Shown piece by piece: positions 33,601 through 44,174 of a stretch of DNA of 64,000 bases. The first letter of the stretch is position 1. Each line of letters begins with the position of its first letter. The notes beneath the pieces are model-generated. The model was given only the letters and a program-made list of their open reading frames with translations, was not told where the DNA came from and made no database searches. The stretch is from Timema cristinae. Taxonomy: Eukaryota; Arthropoda; Insecta; Phasmatodea; Timematidae. The DNA lies in the NCBI GenBank assembly GCA_039000515.1, contig JBCFYV010000935.1, positions 59,744,346 through 59,808,345 on the forward strand, written 5' to 3'. A program made the translations under genes and the position numbers.

Positions 33601-35650
33601 CATCTATACATATCTACACAGTGAAATGCCTGAGAATACGTCAGTTACCAACTTTACAACTCAAATATTCCCAAGCCAAGTAACCCAACCAACACCTGGG
33701 TATGCTCTCCCACCCGAAAATCAAACCTTGATGGTTGATGGTGTATATGAAAGTTTCACGCTTCGTGTTGAGGCTAACACCACGACCATAGTAATCCAGA
33801 ATCTCCACCATTTCGCGGAATATAATATAAAGTTGGTAGCATGTCGAGAACAATATTTTGACAAGGAGGAAAATATAACGGATACAAACTACTGTAGTTT
33901 TGCAAGCTATGTCACTGTCCGCACTTTGCACGACCCTCGCTTTGATAGAATAAACTCGAAACATTTGGCAGTGGACAGTCACAATGGTTCAAAGAGCGAT
34001 GTTTACCTCAGTTGGAAAGAACCCCGTAACCCTAATGGAATTATAGTAGCATATCAAATCGAGCACAGGAGGACCGACATTAAGAACTACAAACCAACAC
34101 GTGAATGTATTACCAGAAAGCAACACGAGTTGTCCAGTGGATATGTGCTCAAAAGACTTGTGCCGGGAAAATATGGTTTTAGAATTCAAGCAACTTCCCT
34201 GGCAGGTGACGGAGAGTTCACAGAGATGATATATTATGTCATAGAAGCCAAGTCTTCTGGTTTAACTAACGACAAAATAATTGCAATTTGCATAGTTCTT
34301 ATCCTTTGCACCTGTTTTGTAGCAGCGTTCGTTTATTGGTGGAAGAGCGTAAAAGCTCTTAAACTGAAACGGTTACTCTTTGCGTCTGTAAACCCAGACT
34401 ATGTCAGTACAAATGGTAATGCCTACGTGGAAGATGAGTGGGAAATGCCGAGAGATAAGCTGAACCTGTTGAAGGAACTAGGGCAAGGGTCATTTGGGAC
34501 AGTGTACGAAGGCCTTGTCAAAACTACCAAGACTCGCTGCGCTGTAAAAACTGTCGCAGACTCTGCCACCACGAGGGAGAAGAATGGAGTTCCTCAATGA
34601 AGCGTCGGTGATGAAGTCTTTCTCAAGCGCGCATCATGTTGTGAAACTTCTGGGCGTTGTTTCTAGAGGGCAACCACCTTTTGTTATCATGGAATTGATG
34701 ATACTAGGGGATTTAAAGACCCACCTCAGGTCCACTAGAAAGCCTTCACCGACTCAGTTGGACCAACAACAGCTACTCCTCATGGCCGCTCAAATTGCCG
34801 ACGGAATGGCGTTCCTCGATGCCAGTAAATTTGTTCATAGGGATCTTGCGGCAAGGAATTGTATGGTCGCAGAGGATCTCACGGTGAAAATCGGCGATTT
34901 CGGCATGACCCGAGACATATATGAAACAGATTACTATCGTAACGGTATTCAAGGTCTACTTCCTGTTAGATGGATGGCCCCAGAGAGTCTGAGGGACGGC
35001 GTATTCACCACCTTGTCTGACGTGTGGAGCTACGGCGTTGTTCTGTGGGAGATAGCGACTCTGGCAGAGCAGCCCTACAAGGAATGGCGAATGAGCAAGT
35101 CCTTACACATGTCCTTGGAGGAGAATGTCTGGAGCCGCCACAGGATTGTTCTAAGGTCCTGCACTGCATTATGGAAAACTGCTGGAACAGGCGCGCGAGC
35201 TGCAGGCCGAGGTTTTACCACATTCTCGAGGAACTGGAGAAAGTCGTCAAGTTTGGAGAGGAATTCAGGGAACTCTCCTTCTTCTACAGCGAAGACATGA
35301 AGGATTGGAAAGCCTCGCTTGCTGATAAGAAAGTTGACAAGGAGAGTGAATCTGATCCAACTGAATATTTGACATCTACGGGTTGTCCGACCGTGACGTT
35401 TTACCACAGTAACCAAGAGAATGGTTTCGCTGCCATCTGCACGTTGAACGGGGAGTGTCGGGAAGAAATGAACCTTCTTGAAGATGAAGCTCCAGGGTTT
35501 CAAAATCCGGTTGAATCTCATTATGTGCCACACCAGCTATCAGCCGAGTGCAATCAGAATAGCGACCTTTCCCAGCTTATTGGTGACCTGGCTGTGAGGA
35601 AAAAGTTACTAAATGGTAAGGTTAACGGCTGTAGCCATCAACTGTCATAG
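24454..35650 (+). CDS. InR: insulin-like receptor tyrosine kinase (six coding exons)
   Basis: Receptor for insulin-like peptides; at the plasma membrane it autophosphorylates and signals through IRS/PI3K/AKT. Coding exons: 24454-24613, 27938-28170, 29934-30148, 30465-30602, 31228-31522, 32402-35650. All introns are GT-AG and all junction phases agree, giving about 1429 residues if two compensating 1-nt frame breaks in exon 6 are discounted. Order: signal peptide (1-20), L1, cysteine-rich, L2, fibronectin III domains with an insert region, one transmembrane helix (about 972-994), juxtamembrane NPDY (1011-1014), kinase with GQGSFG (1041), AVK (K1063), HRDLAARN (D1161), DFG (D1179) and the YETDYY activation loop (Y1187, Y1191, Y1192). 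All catalytic residues are present. The chosen ATG is the first after an in-frame TGA at 24,427. Oddities: a 24-codon duplication in exon 5, no RxRR furin site, intronless 3' three-quarters. Which insect InR paralogue this is cannot be decided here. Confidence 0.95.
25675..25905 (-). mobile_element. SINE-B (in InR intron 1)
   Basis: ACTACCTGTTGGGGCTATAT tail complement, the body GCGTGGTGAAAGAGTGGAAA, and a head complement ending GCGGCCACTGAAGTGG. An (ATTT)n tract lies at the tail. Confidence 0.65.
27368..27840 (-). mobile_element. LINE 3' fragment (reverse-transcriptase C-terminus)
   Basis: On the minus strand one frame reads [15 protein letters not shown] and a downstream frame reads [14 protein letters not shown]. 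Both are hallmarks of the conserved region after the reverse-transcriptase domain of non-LTR retrotransposon ORF2. It is frame-shifted and clearly dead. Confidence 0.65.
27938..28170 (+). CDS. InR: InR coding exon 2: L1 domain
   Basis: Codons for [15 protein letters not shown] through [12 protein letters not shown], the leucine-rich core of L1. Acceptor CCTGTAG, donor CAG|GTAATA; phase 1 in, phase 0 out. Confidence 0.93.
28503..28815 (+). mobile_element. LINE 3' end, ORF2 C-terminal remnant
   Basis: The + strand reads [11 protein letters not shown], then [20 protein letters not shown] and [10 protein letters not shown] before a stop, the typical C-terminus of RTE/Jockey-like ORF2. It ends in a (GAT)n tail at 28,795-28,817, consistent with a 5'-truncated LINE. 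Confidence 0.75.
29280..29535 (-). mobile_element. SINE-B (in InR intron 2)
   Basis: Tail complement TACTACCCGTCTGGGCTATA, diverged body, B-box complement GAGATTTGAACCCC, and a head complement ending CGTGACCACTGAGC. Confidence 0.68.
29610..29815 (-). mobile_element. SINE-E remnant
   Basis: Shares GATAGTGCCAACTTATG, GTGGTCAGCACATTGAGCCC and the AGCTCCTCATTAGGC block with the better copy at 55,590-55,858. The tRNA-like head is lost. Confidence 0.55.
29934..30148 (+). CDS. InR: InR coding exon 3: end of L1, start of Cys-rich
   Basis: Reads [18 protein letters not shown], then [15 protein letters not shown] residues and the first cysteine-rich knots ([17 protein letters not shown]). Phase 0 in, phase 2 out; acceptor TTCACAG, donor TGCAG|GTCAGA. 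Confidence 0.93.
30465..30602 (+). CDS. InR: InR coding exon 4: Cys-rich domain
   Basis: Encodes [20 protein letters not shown] and CVDSCPSHM, the furin-like repeats. Phase 2 in and out; introns 3 (316 bp) and 4 (625 bp) on either side show nothing else. Confidence 0.93.
31228..31522 (+). CDS. InR: InR coding exon 5: Cys-rich domain with duplication
   Basis: Begins [14 protein letters not shown] and ends [13 protein letters not shown]. Nucleotides 31,299-31,370 and 31,371-31,442 are a 72-bp (24-codon) tandem duplication: [16 protein letters not shown] is followed by [16 protein letters not shown]. The family normally has one such segment. Phase 2 in, phase 0 out. Confidence 0.92.
31523..32401 (+). 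other. InR: InR intron 5 with reverse LINE tail
   Basis: GT-AG intron of 879 bp. At about 31,885-32,050 a (CAT)n tract followed by AACAACTGTTTCCAGCCTGT looks like the 3' end of a LINE in reverse orientation (compare 28,770-28,815). Confidence 0.6.
32402..35650 (+). CDS. InR: InR coding exon 6: L2 to C-terminus, two frame breaks
   Basis: One 3249-nt exon with the L2 domain ([16 protein letters not shown]), three FnIII-like domains, insert region, transmembrane helix and kinase, then a C-terminal tail to TAG at 35,648. There are two 1-nt breaks. An extra A lies at about 34,583, where AAGAATGG should read AAG ATG G to continue [11 protein letters not shown] base is missing at about 35,079, where TACAAGGAATG should have one more base to continue into GMANEQVL. 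They cancel, and both sides match the kinase family in the corrected frames. Read literally, translation stops at 34,600, within the kinase N-lobe. Confidence 0.92.
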
Positions 35651-37010
35651 TTGGAAACATATATTTTGTGATATTTTAAACACAAACCTTTAACTTTTAC
35701 ATTGACTAAATGTTTGCCACTTTGAAATTTAAAGACGTTCTTCCCTGATACAGTGGTTTTTCACTATGATTTTGTTTTTAATTTATTTTCTGTACAAGAG
35801 TTCTTTTAGTAACAAAACTTAATTATTTTACTTTTCAGATAAATTTTAATTATTGCTCAGAATTGCTTTTTTGGATAATATTGTTGACATTTTTAGATTT
35901 TTATTTAGTTTGATTGTGTTATAAATTAAGATGACTGGACACACAAGAAATATTTAAAAACTTCAGGTTGTGAGCCCGCAATTGATCTATACGACCAAGC
36001 AGCTGACGCCGTTGACAATGATAGTGACATTCAATATATAATTTAGTATTAATCACCTTGTCTTATCCTCATTTAGTAATTGATAGTCAAGTTATTAAAG
36101 GGTTTTTTTTTTTGTTTTGTGCGATTAAATATATGACTTGTCAAACCAATAATTGGGGGTGTGTGGGGTGTTTATGTAGGGGACATAATTTTCTTAACAT
36201 AGTGATATCATCAGTTGTTAAATATGTCAAGGGTGTCCTGGAATTTAATAACAACTTTTTTCCTTCTTTTAATGTTTCTCATCTAATGTCGCTATGCTCC
36301 TGACAGATATTCAACAAATGTTGATATCATCGTGTTAAGATAATTAAAATCTATGTTTCTACTGGAGCAATATTTCATTTGTTATGGCAAAAAAAAAGTT
36401 TACTATAAAAACTGCAAAAACACAGAGCTTTTCTTACATCTAAATATCTACTTGTTCCTTGCATTTAACATAAATACAAAAAAAATTGTTTTAGCACTTA
36501 TTAGCTTAGTTTACAAACTAACTAATAAATCACATATTAGATAACTCTCAAATAATCTCACAATAACTGCCACAAAATAGATTGTTTTGATCCAAACAGA
36601 GACATACATTTAAAATTAAAATGTATTAAATAAATAAGTCCCTTAAGCATGTTATAATCTGTCATTAAATAAATATTTTAGGGTTATAGAAAATATAGCA
36701 CATATAAAAGTAAAAACCCATATTTCTCATAAACTCTAATATTTTGATGCCACATGAGATCTTCCTTAGGAAGTAATAGACTGGATAAAAAATTGACTTG
36801 GGTGGTGCAAATTATACAGCACTTCCCTACACTTCAAGGGAACGTCTCTTCTCCCTTCGTTGTACCCATGGTCACACATGCAACAGAAACATGGATACAA
36901 AATTAAGAGAGACTAGAAAAGGTTATGGGAATGAAGTTTGTGAGGAGCATGTTAGCAGTCACGAAGAGAAATAATATTAGGATTGAAATGTCCGGGAAAG
37001 TGTGTGGGTA
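35651..37010. other. InR 3' flank, MITE and SINE remnants
   Basis: Probable 3' UTR followed by AT-rich DNA. A short SINE-E end (GACCAAGCAGCTGACGCCG) is at about 35,966-36,030. A TTAA-type MITE remnant (GTCAAGGGTGTCCTGGAATT, GACAGATATTCAACAAATG) is at about 36,220-36,440. Several AATAAA hexamers occur, but I cannot choose the poly-A site. Confidence 0.5.
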
Positions 37011-37319
37011 CAATTATTATTATATTATTATTATTAATTAGCACCGCGTCTTACTACCTGTTCGGGTTATACGCACTTAACGCTAATGTGTAATGGTAGG
37101 GTGATTGTGAGATGAAATGGAGGACCTACAGTTTAACGTAGGATCCGAACCACGGTGGAGGCCTGGCATTCCCCACATTCACAAGTTGTGATTAATACAC
37201 GTCTTGTCCGAGATGAAGGAAGGGTTTGGCAATCAGATAAATCTGTGCCAGGACCTAGGATTGAACCCCAGACCTCCAGAACACAAGTCCGACACCTTAC
37301 CCCTTGACAACCAGGTCAC
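37011..37319 (-). mobile_element. SINE-A
   Basis: ATT-rich tail, AGCACCGCGTCTTACTACC, full body, head complement ending AACCAGGTCAC. Confidence 0.85.
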
Positions 37320-37540
37320 GTAGGGGTACATGGGAGTAAGAGATGGATAGTATGAGGATAGCAAAGGGTGAGATGGTATGGGCATGTAATGAGGATGGAA
37401 AAAGAGAGGATGCCAAAGAAAATTATGTTCGTAAGGGAGACCAAGAAAGAGAGGGGAATAGAGATAACAGAAAGTGTACAATTGAGAGAAGAAGAATAAA
37501 GCAAGGGGAGAGGAAGATTGAGACATTATACTAAACAAAT
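37320..37540 (+). mobile_element. LINE ORF2 C-terminal remnant
   Basis: One frame reads VRWYGHVMRMEKERMPKK followed by basic residues, the hallmark after the reverse-transcriptase domain of non-LTR elements. It is broken by frameshifts. Confidence 0.6.
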
Positions 37541-38889
37541 CCGACCACACACTGAAAACCTTTGATAATAGTGATAGTGCCAACTTAGTTTTTTAAGATT
37601 GAAAACTTCTCTGGTGGATTTTTATAACAATAGTTGAAAACAAGAGCATTTTCAATCCATGGGAAAAGTTTTAATTCTTCAACAGTTAAGTTGGTATCAC
37701 TTAAGCCAATTTCCTTTCCAGTCTACAACTGCACGACTAAGATGCCATTTGGCATTGAAATATTGAAAACAATCATTACAGACTTTAAATGTTATATTTT
37801 TAAACTAACAGAAATTATAATATAAGAAGGAGTCAGGTACAACTAGTAGAAAAAATGTTTTCTCAGGTATTTAGTGGCCTATTTTTATTGCCTTGTCATA
37901 GCAATGCTACTTCAATCGAGGATAACTCAAAAGGAACGAAAGTATTGAATTTGTCCATCTGTCATAAATAGTTTTAAGAGCTCTCATATGTTATTAATGT
38001 GAAATTTTATATTAATTTTAACAATTTGTTAAGTTACCAAATGAATTATAAATAAAACTGTCAATATCATCTAAGTTAAATAGGCTCTACTTGCCATTGA
38101 GATTTAAAAATTGAATTTTACGTACATCAAGAGGAAGTTAAAAAATGACGAGCCTACAAAACTTTTGATCTCGATCTTTAATGACAAGTTCGGCTCAAAA
38201 TCTGAGTATCCACAGAGCCCTAGTGTGTGTAAATATGTGCCGTTTTTTAATTTTTATTTGTATTTTATACAATTCTGTCATTTATTTATATCTTAAGATA
38301 TTTGAGTAAGAAAGTTGGTAGGTAATGTCATATAAGGCAGATCCGTTGCGAATGTATTTATTTGGAACCAATAGAAACTAAACCACAACAACCATTGATT
38401 GGCCTTTGTACAGCCGGCTATGCAACATAATTTGTTGTATATTTTTATATTTGTGGACAGCACACTGTCTGTACAAAATATTAATTTTAATATAACAATA
38501 TTGGAAAAGCTTGTGCAGTTACTTCATTAATAATAGAAAAATTTTAATTAAATTTACATTTTAATCTATATTATCCTTTGTCACAACCTACCGAATTTTC
38601 TTTTAATTAACTTGTGGCAGGATCATTGTAAAATCTTTTTTATGTGGAAATGTGTGAGTTGAAAGTTATTTTAGAAGGTCCATTAGAGGATGTTTTAAAA
38701 TGTGCATTGTAATGTTTTTAAATGAGAAAGTCAACTTGTTTACAAATCTTCAATTATTGTTTTTCTCTTAAAGGTATGGCCATACTTGCTACAAACACCA
38801 CAGGTCACCAGAAGGTCAAGCAATGTTTTGAGACCCAAAGTCGCATATTCACATGATATTGTCAACCTTATATTTATTTTATTTATTAA
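37541..38889. other. AT-rich noncoding DNA
   Basis: No gene is seen; the open frames of about 60 codons look random. Confidence 0.4.
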
Positions 38890-39185
38890 AGGTAGTCACT
38901 GTGCACTTTCTGAACTGACTGATTATATCAGCACACGAGAATTTCTTTGAGCGAGAGCGAAAGGGCCTACCAATTTTGCTGGGAAAGGTAATTTTACATA
39001 CCTTCCAGGGTACCTTTTACATGCCACAATCGACATGGGACCAGCGCTTTACTTTCCCTCCGAAGGAGGTTGTGCTACGGATCTTTATTGCCCGATAAAA
39101 ATCCATCGACCTTGGCTGGGTTTGAGCCCACGAACATTGGATCCTGAAATGAGCACTTTACCCCCAAGACCACCAAGGTCGACAT
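38890..39185 (-). mobile_element. SINE-D (tRNA-headed), single copy here
   Basis: The minus strand starts TCGACCTTGGTGGTCTTGGG with B-box-like TGGGCTCAAACCC, followed by CCTCCTTCGGAGGG and a downstream body. Its tail differs from SINE-A and SINE-B. Confidence 0.6.
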
Positions 39186-40436
39186 CAACCTAATAAATTA
39201 CAAGGCATCGCTTGCCGGCATTTCAGTCGCAAGTATGACCGTAACCAAAAGCAAATTAGTTTGTTACCTCTTAAAGCCAAATAACTTTAAATTTGAACAG
39301 TTACTTGTAGACTTCTGTGACTTAATTCTACTCTTTGTAAGCTATTTGTTTATTTTTATTTTGTTATGACAACCATTTGAATTTTGACTACACTCATTAT
39401 AAGGCCATACATGTGATTAATGCAAATTGTTAATTGAACATTCGTCAACAAACTAGAGAAATATTTTCTCAGCCGTGGAGATCATCTATTTTTGAGGACA
39501 GTCACGAAATAAGAATTATGTCTCTGTTTGATTTTTGTCACCGATTCATGAATTAAATTAACGCAATTTTCAGAATTTATTTGGGTTAAATAAACATATT
39601 GCAATGAGTCAATTGTTAACAAATTTAAATATAAAATCTTTCAACAATGCACAACCCACATTGAGTAGAGACACTGAAATAGCACAAGGCTTGTTTTTAT
39701 GAACTTTTTTACTAGCACATTAAAATTAATATCAAAGTATTTTAAAATTTAACTGTAACATTTTAAAATGTATTTTATACACACAATATAAAATGAATTT
39801 GGATCTTTTCACGAAATTGACTACCTGGCATTTTATATGCGAATAATGGTCAATTAGCCTGGTTTTAATGAGAATTAATGTACATATTTTTACTGTGTAG
39901 GAAAAGTAATTTTTTTGCCATTTTTGCCTTAAATTGTCAGAAAAAATAGTACCTACTTCACTATAACAATTTTTTCTTAATATTCCCGTAAAATATAAAT
40001 GTTCCTATTCTTAAAAATGTATTTCTCTCAACCAAATATCATAGGTAAATAAGTAAAATATGTTTGCTTTGGCTATTATAACAGTCATATTGTGACCAAA
40101 AGTAGATTTTTAAATTTAAGGAAAAAATATATCCATATTTTTTCCATCCATATCACTCTTTTTAATTGACTCAATTTTTTTTTTTAACAATTTTTAGCTG
40201 AAACATTAATTTTAACTACCAACTCTTAATACCGAAACATGAATTTATATTTACTGAGCCAATAATTTTATTTACCATAATGAGGGTCTCTAACTTTTGA
40301 GTATTTCTCAATAATTTATGACTGACTCTTATCTTAACTTTTGGCTCTTGACTGTGTGTATGCTATTTCATTACTTTAATGTATTTTATCTTATAAGGAC
40401 TTTCATTATTATATCCCTATAGTTCATAAACATATA
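39186..40436. other. AT-rich noncoding DNA
   Basis: No gene or clear repeat is seen. Confidence 0.4.
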
Positions 40437-40439
40437 TGA

Positions 40440-40775
40440 CACTTTAGCTCAGTCGGTAGCGTGTTTGTCTACTGAGCTATAAGTGCCGGGTTTGATTCCC
40501 TGCATGGCCAAAAAATTTATAATTAGTGAAATGTCGGTTTACCTTTAAACAGTGAGCACTACCGGCTGGCTAGGCCTGTTGTAGCTTCGTATGTCTTATA
40601 ATCTAACTTAAGACTAGGACAGCACAACATCCAGTCCCAGGCCGTTAATTCATCACTGTGAAAGGGTAAACCCAATTTCAACAATGATAAATTTTTCAGC
40701 CACACCGGGAATTGAATCTGGGACCCTTAACTCAGTAGACAAACACGCTATTAGCATAGCTAAGGTGTTGAAATC
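40440..40775. mobile_element. SINE-C with tRNA-like heads at both ends
   Basis: A tRNA-like head on the + strand (TAGCTCAGTCGGTAGCGTGT; B box GGGTTTGATTCCC, 40,446-40,510) is followed by the SINE-C body (CATCCAGTCCCAGGCCGTTA). A second head then lies in reverse (GGAATTGAATCTGGGACCC, 40,709-40,755). It looks like two copies joined head to head, or an insertion into another copy. Confidence 0.65.
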
Positions 40776-42520
40776 TCAACCCCATGATTGAATCTGGGAT
40801 CCCTACTCAATGACTAAATCACGTTTATATGAGCTAAGTGAAATCTCACACTAATTAATCTGGCCTTATAGTAGACCAAACACTATTAGTAGCTTGTTAA
40901 ATTCAACCCAAGGATTGAATCTGGGTTAGCTCTTAAACACGCTATTAAACTATGGTTTGTCTGCAGAACTAAAAATCTACTTTCATTAACACCTTTATAA
41001 GTGTTGTTCAATGTTATGATTCCCTACTTAATATATTAATATTTTATATTTTTTATAGTAAATTAAGGCAATATATTATTAATAGAATTATATTCATCAT
41101 TCAAAAGTATCGGAATTTTTGTTTTTAAAGTGCTATTATTTGATGGTTTTTGATTAAAAATTTTCCTAATTGCATTAAATAATATTTTTTATAAATTAAG
41201 GTATATGATTTTAATTGATTAATATGTATATTTTTAAAATTATAATACTTAAAAAGTCGGCAAAAGCTTCCAATAATACTTTCTGTTGGAATACTTTATT
41301 ATTTCTCTTTACATCATTAACTAAACAAACTAAGAATATAAATAAAACATTTGTTTTTGCCATTGTAGCAACATGAGTTTTCAAGAGGGGCATGACACCC
41401 AGGCCCGCAGGGTGTGCAATGCGAGGGGTCCAAATAGTATGAAGGGGCTTACGTAAGGAAACTTTAAATCACCATAAATTTGGTGAAATAATTGTAATCA
41501 AATAACTTATGTCCTGATTATTGACAATTTTGCTAGTTGAATATGTCTATGATAAAGTGTTTAAGGTTATAACTTAGCTATTGCATTATTTCATTTGTTT
41601 TTAAATAGCACACCATTTTTATTTTTTTTCTTTATGCAGTCAAACTTATGACGTTCCCGACACAAAACCGAGGCTAAAACAGTCTTTATAAGGTGTGATT
41701 ACTAAAAATTAGCAATTATTTAGGACTATTAATTATTTCTTATAACATTTATTAAGGTGTTAGATGACCTGGAAAAGGGGGCTCGAAAATAAAATTTTGT
41801 GTGGAGTGTGTGGGGGGGGGGGGGGGGTCAATCTTAATTTGTTACACCATTGGTTTTCAGATTTCAATAAACAGGGTTTCTATGACTTATTTCAACTTAC
41901 ATTGTTTCGGTAATCAATGCTCAAGTCTTAGCTATGGTTATTATTATAGTTGGTAAATTGTGAATATTTGAAATAATGAACTTTATATGTTTATTAGAAA
42001 TTGATCGCACAAAATGGCTGTTGTATTTGTTTCACTTATGATTGTGAATTTTTTGAACTGGATTGTATGGTATATTTTTGATTGGAACTTATTAGTGATA
42101 CAAAATGATGATTGTATTTACTTGACTTAGAATCGTGAATTAATGAATTTACTTTACTAAAATTGTGAACTGTATATTTTTATTGGAATCACTAGTGGCA
42201 CAAAATTAATCAATTTCCTTGATCAACTTCACTTGTGTATATTTTGTATAGCAAAACAATTTACAAAACTACCTCTAATTTAAAGAAAATCTTCTTTTTT
42301 TTAAATCGATCTTTTTGTGTGTGCCTTTTTTCACTTTTAGAGGTATGTTTTGTTATAAATGGAAGAATTTACAGGAAAGAGAGTAAAGAACACATATATT
42401 TTTGTGTATGTTATATATTTTGATACAATTTTAGTACAATTATTGTAAGACTAAAGTAATTTAGTATATATTTATATATTTAAAACTATTGCTTCATACT
42501 ATTTTGGCAGTAATCATTAT
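40776..42520. other. AT-rich noncoding DNA
   Basis: Degenerate repeats of ATTGAATCTGGG (40,789, 40,915) suggest SINE-C debris up to 40,930. There is a G-run at about 41,812-41,827. No gene is seen. Confidence 0.4.
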
Positions 42521-44174
42521 TAGTCCAGGTAAGATAGTTTTTTCCTTAAAATAAATTTACCATCTACTTTATCAACATGATAATTAGGAGAAAAAAGTAG
42601 AAATTGAATGTATACACCTTGGACTAAATCGGCTTGCAACTTTTACGTAAAAAAAATTCATAAAAGTGCTAAAAACTCACTTTTAAGGTGTGAAAAAAAG
42701 TTTTTTCGAAAAATAAAAATAGCCTGTGGTAGCGCTTAAAAAGACAAAAAAAAAAGAGCTCTGGTTGATTGAAATCTATTCACAACTTTTTTCGATAAAA
42801 ACCACAACAAATTGCCATTTTTGACATTTAATTACAGGGGTTGTAATTGTCGTAGGAACTTGTTTCAGGGATTAAATTGTAGTTCTTGTTTGTGCATACC
42901 TACAATAAAAATTTCATGCAAAAACAATCATAACTTTTTGCAGAAAGTGTGTAAAAACAGGTGTTCCCGAAAAACGGCATGGAAGCTGTTAATAACATTT
43001 TTTATTGTTGTTATAGTTTTCATAATTCTTATTTAGTGCTAACGGGCTCCATAAACATTGCATACAAAGTTATGATGCTAGATGAAGAAGATTAGATCAA
43101 TGTTTTGACTTTTTTTATATTTATTATTACAGTATTAAATTATTTTTAAAAATAAAATAAATGTTTAGTAATCAAATTTTCATGTTTTTTATTTACATCC
43201 ATATTTTATGTATGATCCAAACCTATAACTTTGTATGCAATGCTTATAAAAAATAACAATAAAAATGTAATAAAAATTTATTTGATTAACTTTGGTGTTA
43301 TTTGTGTTTCACACCGAGACACTATCAATGTTTCGATAAAAAACAAAGGCAAATAATACTATGCCAATGTGAATTGTCAAAAATAGCCATTCACCATTTG
43401 CTTCTTATGCATCAATAATATGCCCACTGTTAATATTTCGGCGAGATACCCCACTTTCCAATGCTCGAAGCCCGGCAACCAGAGAGGCTTCCACCACCAT
43501 GTTGCCACTTCATCTCCATTCGCACGCCCCAGCGCCCGAAGCAACAAACACCCTGGTTTTCAGGCACGTTTTTTGGGCATTAAATCGGACCCTGCTTACA
43601 TTTCATCATATGGGGGTTGGACATAAACTCTTCCCGAACAAATAGCGCTTTGAAAAATCACTCTCTGTACATTATTGGCCGCTTTCAAGCCTTTTTTGGG
43701 AACACCTGTTTTTTACATACTCGATTTATGCAAAAAGTTATGATTATTTTTGCATGGAAATTTTTTTTTTTGTGGGTAGGTACCAACAAGACCTACAATT
43801 TGAGCCTTGAAACAAATTCCTACAACATTTAAAATCCCTGTAATTAAATGTCAAAAAATGTCCATTTTTTGCAGTTTTGATCTTTTATTGCAAAAAGTTG
43901 TGAACCGATTTCATTTGACAAGGGCTAATTTTTTTTAAGCGCTACCACGGGCTATATTTTGTTTTTCAGAAGAAGAAAAAAAACACACCTTAAAAGTGAA
44001 AACACCAGTTTTCACCACTTTTATGAAATTTTTTAACGTAAAAGCTACAAGGCAATTTAGTGCAAAGTATATACATTCAATTTCTACGATTTTTTCCCTA
44101 ATTATCACGTTGACAAAGTGGATGGTTAATTTATTTTAAGAAATGCATGTTTTTCCGCTATCTTACCTGGACTA
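42521..44174. mobile_element. 1.65-kb element with about 0.5-kb inverted arms
   Basis: Ends TAGTCCAGGTAAGATAG and CTATCTTACCTGGACTA are inverted. The arms remain alignable for roughly 480-540 bp, with shared blocks GACATTTAATTACAGGG, ACAGGTGTTCCC and AATCATAACTTTTTGCA in inverse order. The core between the arms (about 43,000-43,660) is not repeated and includes a GC-richer patch at 43,430-43,620 with a 68-codon frame that I do not recognise. A foldback-type DNA transposon is likely; no transposase is seen. Confidence 0.7.

Noticed and set aside
32653..33982. Several minus-strand frames of 66-113 codons
   Set aside because: They are shadows of InR exon 6.
24454..35650. Calling InR a pseudogene because of the frame breaks
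   Set aside because: All splice sites, phases and catalytic residues are intact, the two breaks cancel, and a similar single-base break occurs in cin, favouring assembly error.
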